Shown here: positions 27,384 through 34,201 of the stretch, piece after piece
Position numbering within the stretch: the first letter of the stretch is position 1
How the letters are laid out: each line of letters opens with the position of its first letter
From: Hespellia sp.
GTDB lineage: Bacteria > Bacillota > Clostridia > Lachnospirales > Lachnospiraceae
Length of the DNA stretch: 64,000 bases
Direction: 5' to 3'
Assembly (NCBI GenBank): GCA_028693555.1
Contig: JAQUVD010000002.1
Coordinates: 62,001-126,000 of the forward strand
Notes under the pieces: model-generated
Told to the model about the DNA's origin: nothing
Databases searched by the model: none
Seen by the model: the letters and a program-made list of their open reading frames with translations, nothing else
Position numbers and translations under genes: made by a program

Positions 27384-28361
27384 ATGCAAAAGAAAATGTA
27401 CAGTACACCGGTTGTTGTATTAACAATAATCGGTGCATGTCTGACGCTGATTGGAAATTGTGTATCTGTCGGAGTACTTGTGAAAAAGGCGGCGACAGCG
27501 ATTATCTCCGATTATTCGCTGGACGATGGCTATGATTATGGGTATTATGATGAATATGGAAACGATGATTCCGATGTCTATGGATCGGATCTGTCTGAAG
27601 AAGATTTGCAAGGGGTGGATCCTTCTACGGAAGCACTGTCAGAGATTCCGACGTATGAAGCGGAGGGAACAACAGTTACATATCAGATGGAAAGCTATCA
27701 GCTTCAGAAGAAACTGGGTGACAATGGAATGGTTCTGCTTGATGTGCAGTATCCGGTTATTTCCGGAACAGATGAGGCACAGACAGATGCCATCAATGAA
27801 ATGCTGAAGGATCAGGCAATGGTGTCAGCGGACAATTATTATCTGAATGTGGCAGGTCAGAGTAATGTTAAGGCCGGAGCAGATGGATACATTTATATTA
27901 TCAGTGAAGTGACGTATCAGGTGACGTATCTGAGCAATGATTTTATCAGCGTTGTCTTTGAAGATAATTACTGTGCCGGAGATTATGACACGCACTATAT
28001 TGACATGCGCGCAAGTAATATTGATCTGACAACGGGGAAGTCTTATGAACTGAATCAGATTGTGAATGCAGATTCAGATATGGCAAAAGACTTTCAACAG
28101 AGACTGGATGACAAATACCAGTATAATGAAGTAATCTATGGTATTGATACAGAGGAATATACATCTATGATCTCTGGGGAAAAAGAACGGGATGACTCAT
28201 TTATGGGATTTTATCGGACAGAGGATGGCATTCAGCTTTATGTGACCTTCCATTATTTTGTGGACGAGGGCTCAAGTGTCGGATGGTTTACGGCTCCTTA
28301 TGCATTTGAGGACATGAAGAGCTATCAGAATGACAGTGATTTTTGGAATATTGCACAATAA
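27384..28361 (+). CDS. Membrane-anchored DUF4163/DUF3298 (RsiV-like) domain protein
   Basis: 325 residues. One N-terminal membrane segment (about 8-33), an acidic Tyr/Asp-rich linker (YDYGYYDEYGNDDSD), then an extracellular domain of the DUF4163 plus DUF3298 type, with YPVISGTDEAQTDAINEML and DMRASNIDLTTGKSYELNQIV. The fold is shared with the lysozyme-sensing anti-sigma factor RsiV and with PdaC, but there is no anti-sigma N-terminus here, so ligand binding or wall contact is only a guess. TTG, ATG and ATG occur at 27375, 27378 and 27384; AAAGAGG fits the last. Confidence 0.75.
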   Translation: MQKKMYSTPVVVLTIIGACLTLIGNCVSVGVLVKKAATAIISDYSLDDGYDYGYYDEYGNDDSDVYGSDLSEEDLQGVDPSTEALSEIPTYEAEGTTVTYQMESYQLQKKLGDNGMVLLDVQYPVISGTDEAQTDAINEMLKDQAMVSADNYYLNVAGQSNVKAGADGYIYIISEVTYQVTYLSNDFISVVFEDNYCAGDYDTHYIDMRASNIDLTTGKSYELNQIVNADSDMAKDFQQRLDDKYQYNEVIYGIDTEEYTSMISGEKERDDSFMGFYRTEDGIQLYVTFHYFVDEGSSVGWFTAPYAFEDMKSYQNDSDFWNIAQ

Positions 28362-28394
28362 TGGAACAGCATTTGCAAAGCATATGGATAAAGA

Positions 28395-28427
28395 AGAGAA
28401 ACTCATGCAGGTGGGTTTCTTTTTTGT
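28395..28427 (+). terminator. Terminator before the GGGtGRT operon
   Basis: GAAACTC / GGGTTTC hairpin followed by a run of T. A TTGACG (28427-28432) with a weak GAAAAT 17 bp further on may be the promoter of the next genes. Confidence 0.65.
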
Positions 28428-28527
28428 TGACGAAAAGGCTAAATTGTGAGAAAATGAACCTGCATGATGTGAAAAGATTATCAAGCATCATAAGAGAGAA
28501 AATCATACACACGAAAGGAGTTTTAAC

Positions 28528-29220
28528 ATGATTTATTCACAAGAAGTAGAAATGATGTGTCCAGTGGCACAGGGCGTGAAACATGGCGCTGCTCCAATTC
28601 CTGAAGAAGGAAAATGGGTAAAATCAAAAGAAATCAAAGATATCAATGGATTTACACATGGTATCGGCTGGTGCGCACCTCAGCAGGGAGCCTGTAAGCT
28701 GACACTTAACGTAAAAGAAGGTATCATTCAGGAGGCACTTATTGAGACAATCGGATGTTCAGGAATGACACATTCAGCAGCTATGTGTTCAGAAATTTTA
28801 CCTGGACTTACTTTATTAGAGGCACTTAACACAGACTTAGTTTGTGATGCTATCAATACAGCTATGAGAGAGTTATTTTTACAGATCGTATACGGACGTA
28901 CACAGAGTGCATTCTCTGAGGGCGGACTTGTTGTTGGAGCCGGACTGGAAGACCTTGGAAAAGGACTTCGTTCACAGGTTGGTACCATGTACGGAACTCT
29001 TGCAAAAGGACCTCGTTACCTTGAGATGGCAGAGGGTTATGTTACAGGAATCGCTTTAGATGACGAAGACATGATCATTGGATATCAGTTCATCAACTTC
29101 GGTAAATTCATGGACTTCATGAAAGCAGGAGACAAAGCAGAAGACGCACTTGAAAAAGCTAAAGGTCAGTATGGTCGTGTTGCAGATGCAGCTAAGATTG
29201 TTGACCCACGTAAAGAATAA
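28528..29220 (+). CDS. Iron-sulfur cluster assembly scaffold-like protein (GGGtGRT partner)
   Basis: 230 residues. Cysteines sit in motifs typical of NifU/IscU-like scaffolds: GWCAPQQGAC (about 50-59), IGCSGMTHSAAMCSE (about 77-91). The C-terminal half carries IIGYQFINFGKFMDF. Usually annotated as an Fe-S scaffold next to the GGGtGRT protein; a true scaffold role is not shown. AAAGGAG precedes the ATG. Codons are strongly biased to forms used in highly expressed genes, unlike the flanking genes. Confidence 0.75.
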   Translation: MIYSQEVEMMCPVAQGVKHGAAPIPEEGKWVKSKEIKDINGFTHGIGWCAPQQGACKLTLNVKEGIIQEALIETIGCSGMTHSAAMCSEILPGLTLLEALNTDLVCDAINTAMRELFLQIVYGRTQSAFSEGGLVVGAGLEDLGKGLRSQVGTMYGTLAKGPRYLEMAEGYVTGIALDDEDMIIGYQFINFGKFMDFMKAGDKAEDALEKAKGQYGRVADAAKIVDPRKE

Positions 29221-29239
29221 TAGAAGGAGGAATTAGACA

Positions 29240-30250
29240 ATGGCTTTATTTGAATCATATGAAAGACGTATTAAACAGATTAACGAAGTATTAAATAGCT
29301 ATGGCATTTCTTCCATCGAAGAAGCTGAGAAAATCACAAAGGACGCAGGTCTTGATGTATATCACCAGATCGAGTCACTTCAGCCAATCTGTTTTGAAAA
29401 TGCAAAATGGGCTTACACAGTAGGCGCAGCAATCGCAATCAAAAAAGACTGCCGCCGCGCAGCAGACGCAGCAGCAGCAATCGGAGAAGGACTTCAGTCT
29501 TTCTGTATCCCAGGTTCTGTAGCAGATCAGCGTAAAGTAGGTCTTGGACATGGTAATCTTGGAAAGATGCTTCTTGAAGACGAGACAAAATGTTTTGCAT
29601 TCTTAGCTGGTCACGAGTCATTCGCAGCTGCTGAGGGAGCAATCGGTATCGCAGAGAAAGCAAACAAAGTTCGTAAAGAACCACTTCGTGTTATCCTAAA
29701 CGGTCTTGGAAAAGATGCAGCACAGGTAATCGCTCGTATCAATGGATTTACATATGTAGAGACAGAGATGGATTACTTCACAGGAGAAGTAAAAGAAGTA
29801 TTCAGAAAACCTTACTCAGAAGGACTTCGTGCAAAGGTTAACTGCTACGGCGCGAACGATGTAACAGAAGGTGTTGCTATCATGCACAAAGAAGGCGTTG
29901 ATGTATCTATCACAGGTAACTCAACAAACCCTACAAGATTCCAGCATCCAGTTGCAGGTACATACAAAAAAGAATGTATCGAACAGGGTAAGAAATACTT
30001 CTCAGTAGCATCCGGTGGTGGTACAGGACGTACACTTCACCCAGACAACATGGCTGCAGGTCCTGCTTCTTATGGTATGACAGATACAATGGGACGTATG
30101 CACTCAGATGCTCAGTTCGCTGGTTCTTCATCAGTTCCTGCTCACGTAGAGATGATGGGACTTATTGGTGCTGGTAACAACCCAATGGTTGGTATGACTG
30201 TTGCAGTAGCTGTTTCCGTACAGCAGGCAGCCGACGAAGGTAAGTTCTAA
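29240..30250 (+). CDS. GGGtGRT protein (function unknown)
   Basis: 336 residues of the family named after its GGG-T-GRT motif, here SGGGTGRTLHPDN at about residues 258-270. Other conserved parts: ITGNSTNPTRFQHPVAGTYKKE and a C-terminal IGAGNNPMVGMTVAVAVSVQQA. There is no signal peptide, so it is cytosolic. Nineteen bases after the scaffold-like gene with GGAGGA upstream, and followed by a strong terminator, so the two form a bicistronic unit. Strong codon bias suggests high expression. Biochemical role is unknown to me. Confidence 0.8.
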   Translation: MALFESYERRIKQINEVLNSYGISSIEEAEKITKDAGLDVYHQIESLQPICFENAKWAYTVGAAIAIKKDCRRAADAAAAIGEGLQSFCIPGSVADQRKVGLGHGNLGKMLLEDETKCFAFLAGHESFAAAEGAIGIAEKANKVRKEPLRVILNGLGKDAAQVIARINGFTYVETEMDYFTGEVKEVFRKPYSEGLRAKVNCYGANDVTEGVAIMHKEGVDVSITGNSTNPTRFQHPVAGTYKKECIEQGKKYFSVASGGGTGRTLHPDNMAAGPASYGMTDTMGRMHSDAQFAGSSSVPAHVEMMGLIGAGNNPMVGMTVAVAVSVQQAADEGKF

Positions 30251-30312
30251 GATAATATGAAATAAAACGATCAGGTGTATTCGATCTGACTCGGAAAATA
30301 AGATGTTATGAT

Positions 30313-30361
30313 AAAGGCAGTCGTCCAAGACTCTTCGCGGAGCAGGATGGCTGCCTTTTTT
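30313..30361 (+). terminator. Strong terminator after the GGGtGRT gene
   Basis: AAGGCAG..TCC pairs with GGA..CTGCCTT across a loop, followed by six T. Confidence 0.88.
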
Positions 30362-30423
30362 GTGCTGTCATAATAAAGTTATATCATAAACATATCTTAG
30401 AAAAAGCGAGGGAGTGAGGTTAT

Positions 30424-31112
30424 ATGAATATTCTATCATGCAGTAATCTAAAAAAAATATATCAAAAGCAATGTGTAGTCAATCAATTGAGTTTTTCTGT
30501 TCTTCAGGGGGAGGCGTTTGCGTTACTTGGCAGTAATGGAGCAGGAAAGACAACCACCATCAAGATGATTTGGGGCTGATTCCAAAGGATGAGGGGAAGG
30601 TGGAACTCACAGAAGGGATTCGAATTGGCTATTCTCCAGAGACGCCTTATTTTCATTCGTTTTTGAATGGAAGAGAGGTGTTGGAATTCTATGGAGGTCT
30701 TCAAAAGATTTCAAAATCAGAATTGAAACAGCAGATTCCGATTCTAATGAAACAGGCAGGATTGGAAGATGGTAAAACAAAGGTGAAGAATTACTCCAAA
30801 GGAATGCTCCAGAGGCTGGCACTTGCTCAGGCACTTCTGGGAGATCCGCAGCTATTGATTCTGGATGAGCCAACGGCCGGGCTTGACGCGTTGGGGCGTG
30901 TGGAGATGATTCATATAATCAAGAAATTGAAGGAGGAAGGAAAGACAATTATAATCAATTCTCATATATTGAATGATATTGAGCATGTCTGTGATCGGGG
31001 AATTATTATGAAGAAGGGGGATTTGATTTATCAGTGGGAAAAGGAAAAAGAGACCAAAGGACTGGAAGAAATATTTCTGGATCAAATCGGAGGGATTGAA
31101 AGATGGGAATAA
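30424..31112 (+). pseudogene. ABC transporter ATP-binding protein, frameshifted
   Basis: The reading frame from the ATG at 30424 runs through LLGSNGAGKTTTIKMI (Walker A) and stops at 30579 right after MIWG. The +1-shifted frame then continues GLIPKDEGKVELTE through the signature YSKGMLQRLALAQALLG, Walker B LLILDEPTAGLDALG and the H-loop region. Restoring one T in ATTTGGGG (about 30571-30574) would give the expected MILGLIPKDEG. So one base is missing in a short homopolymer: a real null allele, phase variation or an assembly error. It would otherwise be a ~229-residue drug/lantibiotic-type exporter ATPase. Confidence 0.85.
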
Positions 31113-31365
31113 TGAAAAATGCATTGCGTGAACGGATAAGAAGAAAAGATATTTATGTAATCATAGCAATTGGGGTAATGATTGTCATGATGTGTATGAG
31201 TGGAGCTGCAACGCTTTCTATTGATGGGGTGGCAGTGACAGAGTTTAGAATCATGATGCCTTTGGTTATGAATATTATTTCCGTGCTGGGTGGGGCAATC
31301 GCCATTGCTCTTAGTTTGCGAACGATTCCAAATGAGTACGAAAGAAAGACCAGCCATCTGGGCAG
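31103..31365 (+). pseudogene. ABC-2 permease, 5' fragment
   Basis: Only ~87 residues remain: a cytosolic N-terminus, one full membrane span (IYVIIAIGVMIVMMCMSGA) and part of a second, then RTIPNEYERKTSHL, after which the protein runs into unrelated sequence and a stop. It overlaps the preceding ATPase gene as a normal exporter pair would. The rest of the permease has been deleted. Confidence 0.75.
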
Positions 31366-31709
31366 AGGTTGATAGAAAAGAGTTTGCGAGAGTGATTGAA
31401 AATCTTCTGGAAAATATTGTGAAATACAATCAGGATGGACAGGGAGCCTGGATCACGGTAAGCGAGAAAGCGGGGGAAGCTAAGATCATAGTTTTAGATG
31501 ACGGTCAAGCCATAGCAGAGGAGATGATTCCTGTTCTATTTGATCCATTTGTACGCGGGGACGAAGCTAGAACCTCAAAAGGAGGAACCGGACTCGGACT
31601 TGCAATTGCAAGGAAAATTGTAAGAAGACTGGATGGGGAACTTACTTACTGTTATGCAGAGGGAAAGAATCAATTCACAATTCAGTTACCGGTTGACAAT
31701 CGCCCCTAA
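31358..31709 (+). pseudogene. Sensor histidine kinase, C-terminal fragment
   Basis: Encodes the HATPase domain only: N box (EFARVIENLLENIVKYNQ), G1-like VLDDGQAIAEE, F box FDPFVRGDEA and G2 GGTGLGLAIARKIV. No HisKA dimerisation helix or sensor domain precedes it; the frame instead runs backward into the permease fragment in another phase. This is the 3' end of a kinase gene joined to the permease by a deletion. Such kinases often sit beside the exporter pair they control. Confidence 0.8.
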
Positions 31710-31729
31710 ATAATGTTATTGTAAATTCG

Positions 31730-31768
31730 GAAATTCTACTCAGGAAACTTTCGTTTCCATAGAATTTC
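31730..31768 (+). repeat. Hairpin downstream of the kinase remnant
   Basis: Nested inverted repeat GAAATTCTA..TAGAATTTC enclosing GGAAAC/GTTTCC. No T run follows, so a terminator role is uncertain. The rest of 31710-31860 shows no gene. Confidence 0.45.
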
Positions 31769-31859
31769 TGGTAAGTATGAAATGCTCACCTATCTGAAAA
31801 ATCACGGCGTTATCTGCCAGATATTTCAAATTTTTGTAACTGAATAACGAGAACAACAG

Positions 31860-31899
31860 CAATTTGATTATTGACAATATATCAAATTGGGAATATTAT
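31860..31899 (+). promoter_or_regulatory. Promoter with operator for the toxin-antitoxin pair
   Basis: Consensus -35 TTGACA (31871-31876), 17-bp spacer, -10 TATTAT (31894-31899). A 9-bp inverted repeat CAATTTGAT-N12-ATCAAATTG (31860-31889) brackets the -35, a good place for autorepression by the antitoxin. Confidence 0.7.
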
Positions 31900-31914
31900 G
31901 GAGAAAGGAATAAG

Positions 31915-32271
31915 ATGTATCAGGTAAAATACTATAAGAAGGAAAATGGATCAGAGCCGGTAAAAGATTTTTTAGATCAATTGCCACTTAAAATGCAGAG
32001 CAAAGCAATGGCAACAATTGAAATTTTAGAGGAATTTGGTGTTCAATTAAGAGAGCCTTATTCGAAACCTATAGGAAGTGGATTGTTTGAACTGAGAATC
32101 AAATTTGCTTCGGACATTTCTCGGATTTTTTTCTTTTTCTATAGTGGAAATAATATTATTTTGACAAATGGATTTATAAAAAAGGCAGGAAAACTTTCAA
32201 ACAGAGAAAAGAAAAAGGCAATGTCATATAAACAGGATTATGAAAGGAGATATGGACATGACAAGTTTTAG
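31915..32271 (+). CDS. HigB/RelE-type toxin (phage Gp49-like, DUF891)
   Basis: 118 residues of the RelE superfamily, Gp49-like branch: YYKKENGSEPVKDFLDQLP near the N-terminus, KPIGSGLFELRIKFASDISRIFFFF in the middle and a C-terminal FIKKAGKLSNREKKKAM. Relatives are ribosome-dependent mRNA endonucleases. In this family the toxin gene comes first, as here. The start at 31915 follows a GAAAGGAAT; the frame's earlier ATG at 31864 lies inside the promoter. Overlaps the antitoxin by 14 bases. Confidence 0.85.
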   Translation: MYQVKYYKKENGSEPVKDFLDQLPLKMQSKAMATIEILEEFGVQLREPYSKPIGSGLFELRIKFASDISRIFFFFYSGNNIILTNGFIKKAGKLSNREKKKAMSYKQDYERRYGHDKF

Positions 32272-32530
32272 GGAAGATTTAGAAATCAGATTGAAGAATC
32301 CTGAATTTGCAAAGGAGTATGAGAAACTAACGATTGAAAAGGAATTAGTAAAGTTAATTATCCGTACAAGAAATGAAGCTGGAATGACACAAAAAGAGCT
32401 GGCGGAGCGTACCGGAATCCGACAGAGTAATATCAGTCGGATTGAAAGTGGAAGTAGCAGCCCAAGAATCGATACATTACGAAAAATAGCAGAAGGATTG
32501 GGAAAGCAACTTGTCGTTCAGTTCAAGTGA
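32258..32530 (+). CDS. HigA-type antitoxin, XRE family
   Basis: 90 residues with an N-terminal toxin-contact helix and a C-terminal helix-turn-helix, MTQKELAERTGIRQSNISRIESG (read as two parts: MTQKELAERTGIRQ and SNISRIESG). It should neutralise the upstream toxin and repress the promoter. AAAGGAGA at 32243-32250 fits the ATG at 32258 rather than those at 32240 or 32252. Confidence 0.87.
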   Translation: MTSFREDLEIRLKNPEFAKEYEKLTIEKELVKLIIRTRNEAGMTQKELAERTGIRQSNISRIESGSSSPRIDTLRKIAEGLGKQLVVQFK

Positions 32531-32604
32531 CAGTATAGAAGTTTGCTTGATGTACAAATAAAAATGAGTCAAAGAAAAATTGCAATATAGGGACTTAAAT
32601 AGCG

Positions 32605-32910
32605 TTGACAAACGCCAAAGAAATTGTAAAATATATAGCAATGAATGAAAATGAAAGTGAGGCGATTAATGTGTGTGAAGCTTTAGAAGGTATGCGTGAG
32701 GATGCGAAGATTGAAGGAGAGGTTCGAAAACTGATGAAACAGGTTATAAAAAAAGTTCAAAAAGGACAGGATTGTGCCGCAATTGCGAATGCATTGGAAG
32801 AAGATGAATTATATATTCACCGTATTGTAGATGTAGTAAAGGACCATGCACCAGAGTATAGCGAGGATGCAATCTATCAGGAACTTGTAGAGAAAGAAAG
32901 ACTGTTATAA
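32605..32910 (+). pseudogene. Rpn/PD-(D/E)XK nuclease family remnant (C-terminal tail)
   Basis: About 100 residues resembling the C-terminal helical tail of Rpn-type recombination-promoting nuclease / transposase-like proteins (CEALEGMREDAKIEGE.. and KKVQKGQDCAAIANALEEDE). The nuclease core is missing; the frame can only start at a TTG and has no good ribosome site. I treat it as a relic. The match is by general resemblance, so confidence is modest. Confidence 0.55.
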
Positions 32911-32998
32911 AAATCAAGAAAGTCTCGAACTGTTACCTTACGTGCAGTCAACACGATAAGGAGTCCATAAGTTTGGAAAAATTTAATAAAATACTGTA

Positions 32999-33027
32999 TT
33001 GCACATTTTGCCATTAGCCACTATAAT
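32999..33027 (+). promoter_or_regulatory. Promoter of the FUSC-family gene
   Basis: TTGCAC (32999-33004), 17-bp spacer, TATAAT (33022-33027). Confidence 0.65.
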
Positions 33028-33032
33028 TGTTC

Positions 33033-33058
33033 ATTGCATCTTAAAAATCAGATGCAAT
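33033..33058 (+). promoter_or_regulatory. Inverted repeat at the start of the leader
   Basis: ATTGCATCT-N8-AGATGCAAT, a perfect 9-bp inverted repeat just downstream of the -10. It could be an operator or a 5' hairpin. Confidence 0.5.
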
Positions 33059-33083
33059 ATCAAGAAGATTAAAGGGGCAGAAT

Positions 33084-34058
33084 ATGGATTCAAAAAAGAT
33101 AAAACAGATAGGAACAGAAGTAATCAAGAAATTACCGGTATTTTTATTTTGTGTACTATTTATAAATGGCTATAACTGGCTGTGTGGAACGGAAAACAGT
33201 ATTGTTGGAGTAGTACTGCTGATGGGGATACTCATTTTGCTGGGTGCTGATTTGGGGTACCGCGCGGGGCAGGCATCCATCTGTATTGTGGTATTGTTTG
33301 CGATACTCGCATTTGCACCGAAACTTTCACTGATTCATCCTGTGCTTGGTTTCATTGTGAATGTGGTATCATTGTCGGCAATCATGATATTTTCGGGACA
33401 TGATCTTTCCCAGAGTGGAAATCTTCCATTTACGATGGGATATATCATGCTGCAGGGGTATGATGTTACCGGAATCGCATTTCAAAAACGTTGGATCAGC
33501 CTGCTGGTTGGCGGCGTAGTGGTAGCTCTTCTATATTATGCAGCACATAAAAAGACCACGCAGAAACGAACCATCAAGGACCTGTTTTTGGAGAACCGTC
33601 TGGAATCGACAAGGACACAGTGGTACATACGTCTGGTGAGTACCTTATGTATTGTCATGCTGGTCGGTGACCTGGTACATTTTCCGAAGACCATGTGGAT
33701 TGCGCTGACGGTTCTTTCTCTAAGTACGCCGTTGGAGGCGGAATACAAAAACCGGATGATACGGAGAGTACCCGCTACGATTATAGGAAGTGTCGTTGTA
33801 TTTACGCTGTTTGAAACATTCGTGCCGACGCAGTATCAGGTGATGATTGTACTCTTAGCCGGATTTTTGTCTATGTTCATTACTTCCTATTTTATCAAAA
33901 CGATTTACAATTCGTTCAGTGCACTGATTACTGCAGTTTTGATATTCCCGGCGGATAAAGCAGTTGGAATCCGTGTGGTGGCGAATCTGATTGGAGTTGC
34001 AGTTGCATTTCTCAGCATTCTTATATTTTCAAAATTATTCCAAAAAAAGCGAGCCTGA
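33084..34058 (+). CDS. FUSC / aromatic-acid exporter-like membrane protein
   Basis: 324 residues with about ten hydrophobic segments in two sets separated by a basic cytosolic stretch (HKKTTQKRTIKDLFLENRLESTRTQW, about 155-180, quoted in parts: HKKTTQKRT, LFLENRL). The second half, from RLVSTLCIVMLVGDLV, resembles the FUSC / DUF2955-like half of fusaric-acid-resistance exporters, including WIALTVLSLSTPLEAEYKNRMIRR. Substrate unknown. It stands alone on its own promoter between the decayed patch and the sugar locus. Confidence 0.65.
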   Translation: MDSKKIKQIGTEVIKKLPVFLFCVLFINGYNWLCGTENSIVGVVLLMGILILLGADLGYRAGQASICIVVLFAILAFAPKLSLIHPVLGFIVNVVSLSAIMIFSGHDLSQSGNLPFTMGYIMLQGYDVTGIAFQKRWISLLVGGVVVALLYYAAHKKTTQKRTIKDLFLENRLESTRTQWYIRLVSTLCIVMLVGDLVHFPKTMWIALTVLSLSTPLEAEYKNRMIRRVPATIIGSVVVFTLFETFVPTQYQVMIVLLAGFLSMFITSYFIKTIYNSFSALITAVLIFPADKAVGIRVVANLIGVAVAFLSILIFSKLFQKKRA

Positions 34059-34063
34059 TGCAA

Positions 34064-34123
34064 CAATCGTGCAAATTTAAGTGACGATTGTATGTTTGCT
34101 TCTCATCCTCAAAATGTTAGACT
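34064..34123 (+). promoter_or_regulatory. Regulated promoter of the GH112 phosphorylase gene
   Basis: CAATCGTGCAAATT (34064-34077) lies 54 bp upstream of an extended -10, TGT-TAGACT (34115-34123). The same motif and -10 context recur upstream of the binding-protein gene, so this is probably the activator site of the nearby AraC regulator. Confidence 0.6.
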
Positions 34124-34201
34124 AGAAGTATGAATGTATGTTCAAAAATATAAGAATGATACGATGATGAAAATGAAAACGTATCTTAGGAGGATGAGAA
34201 T

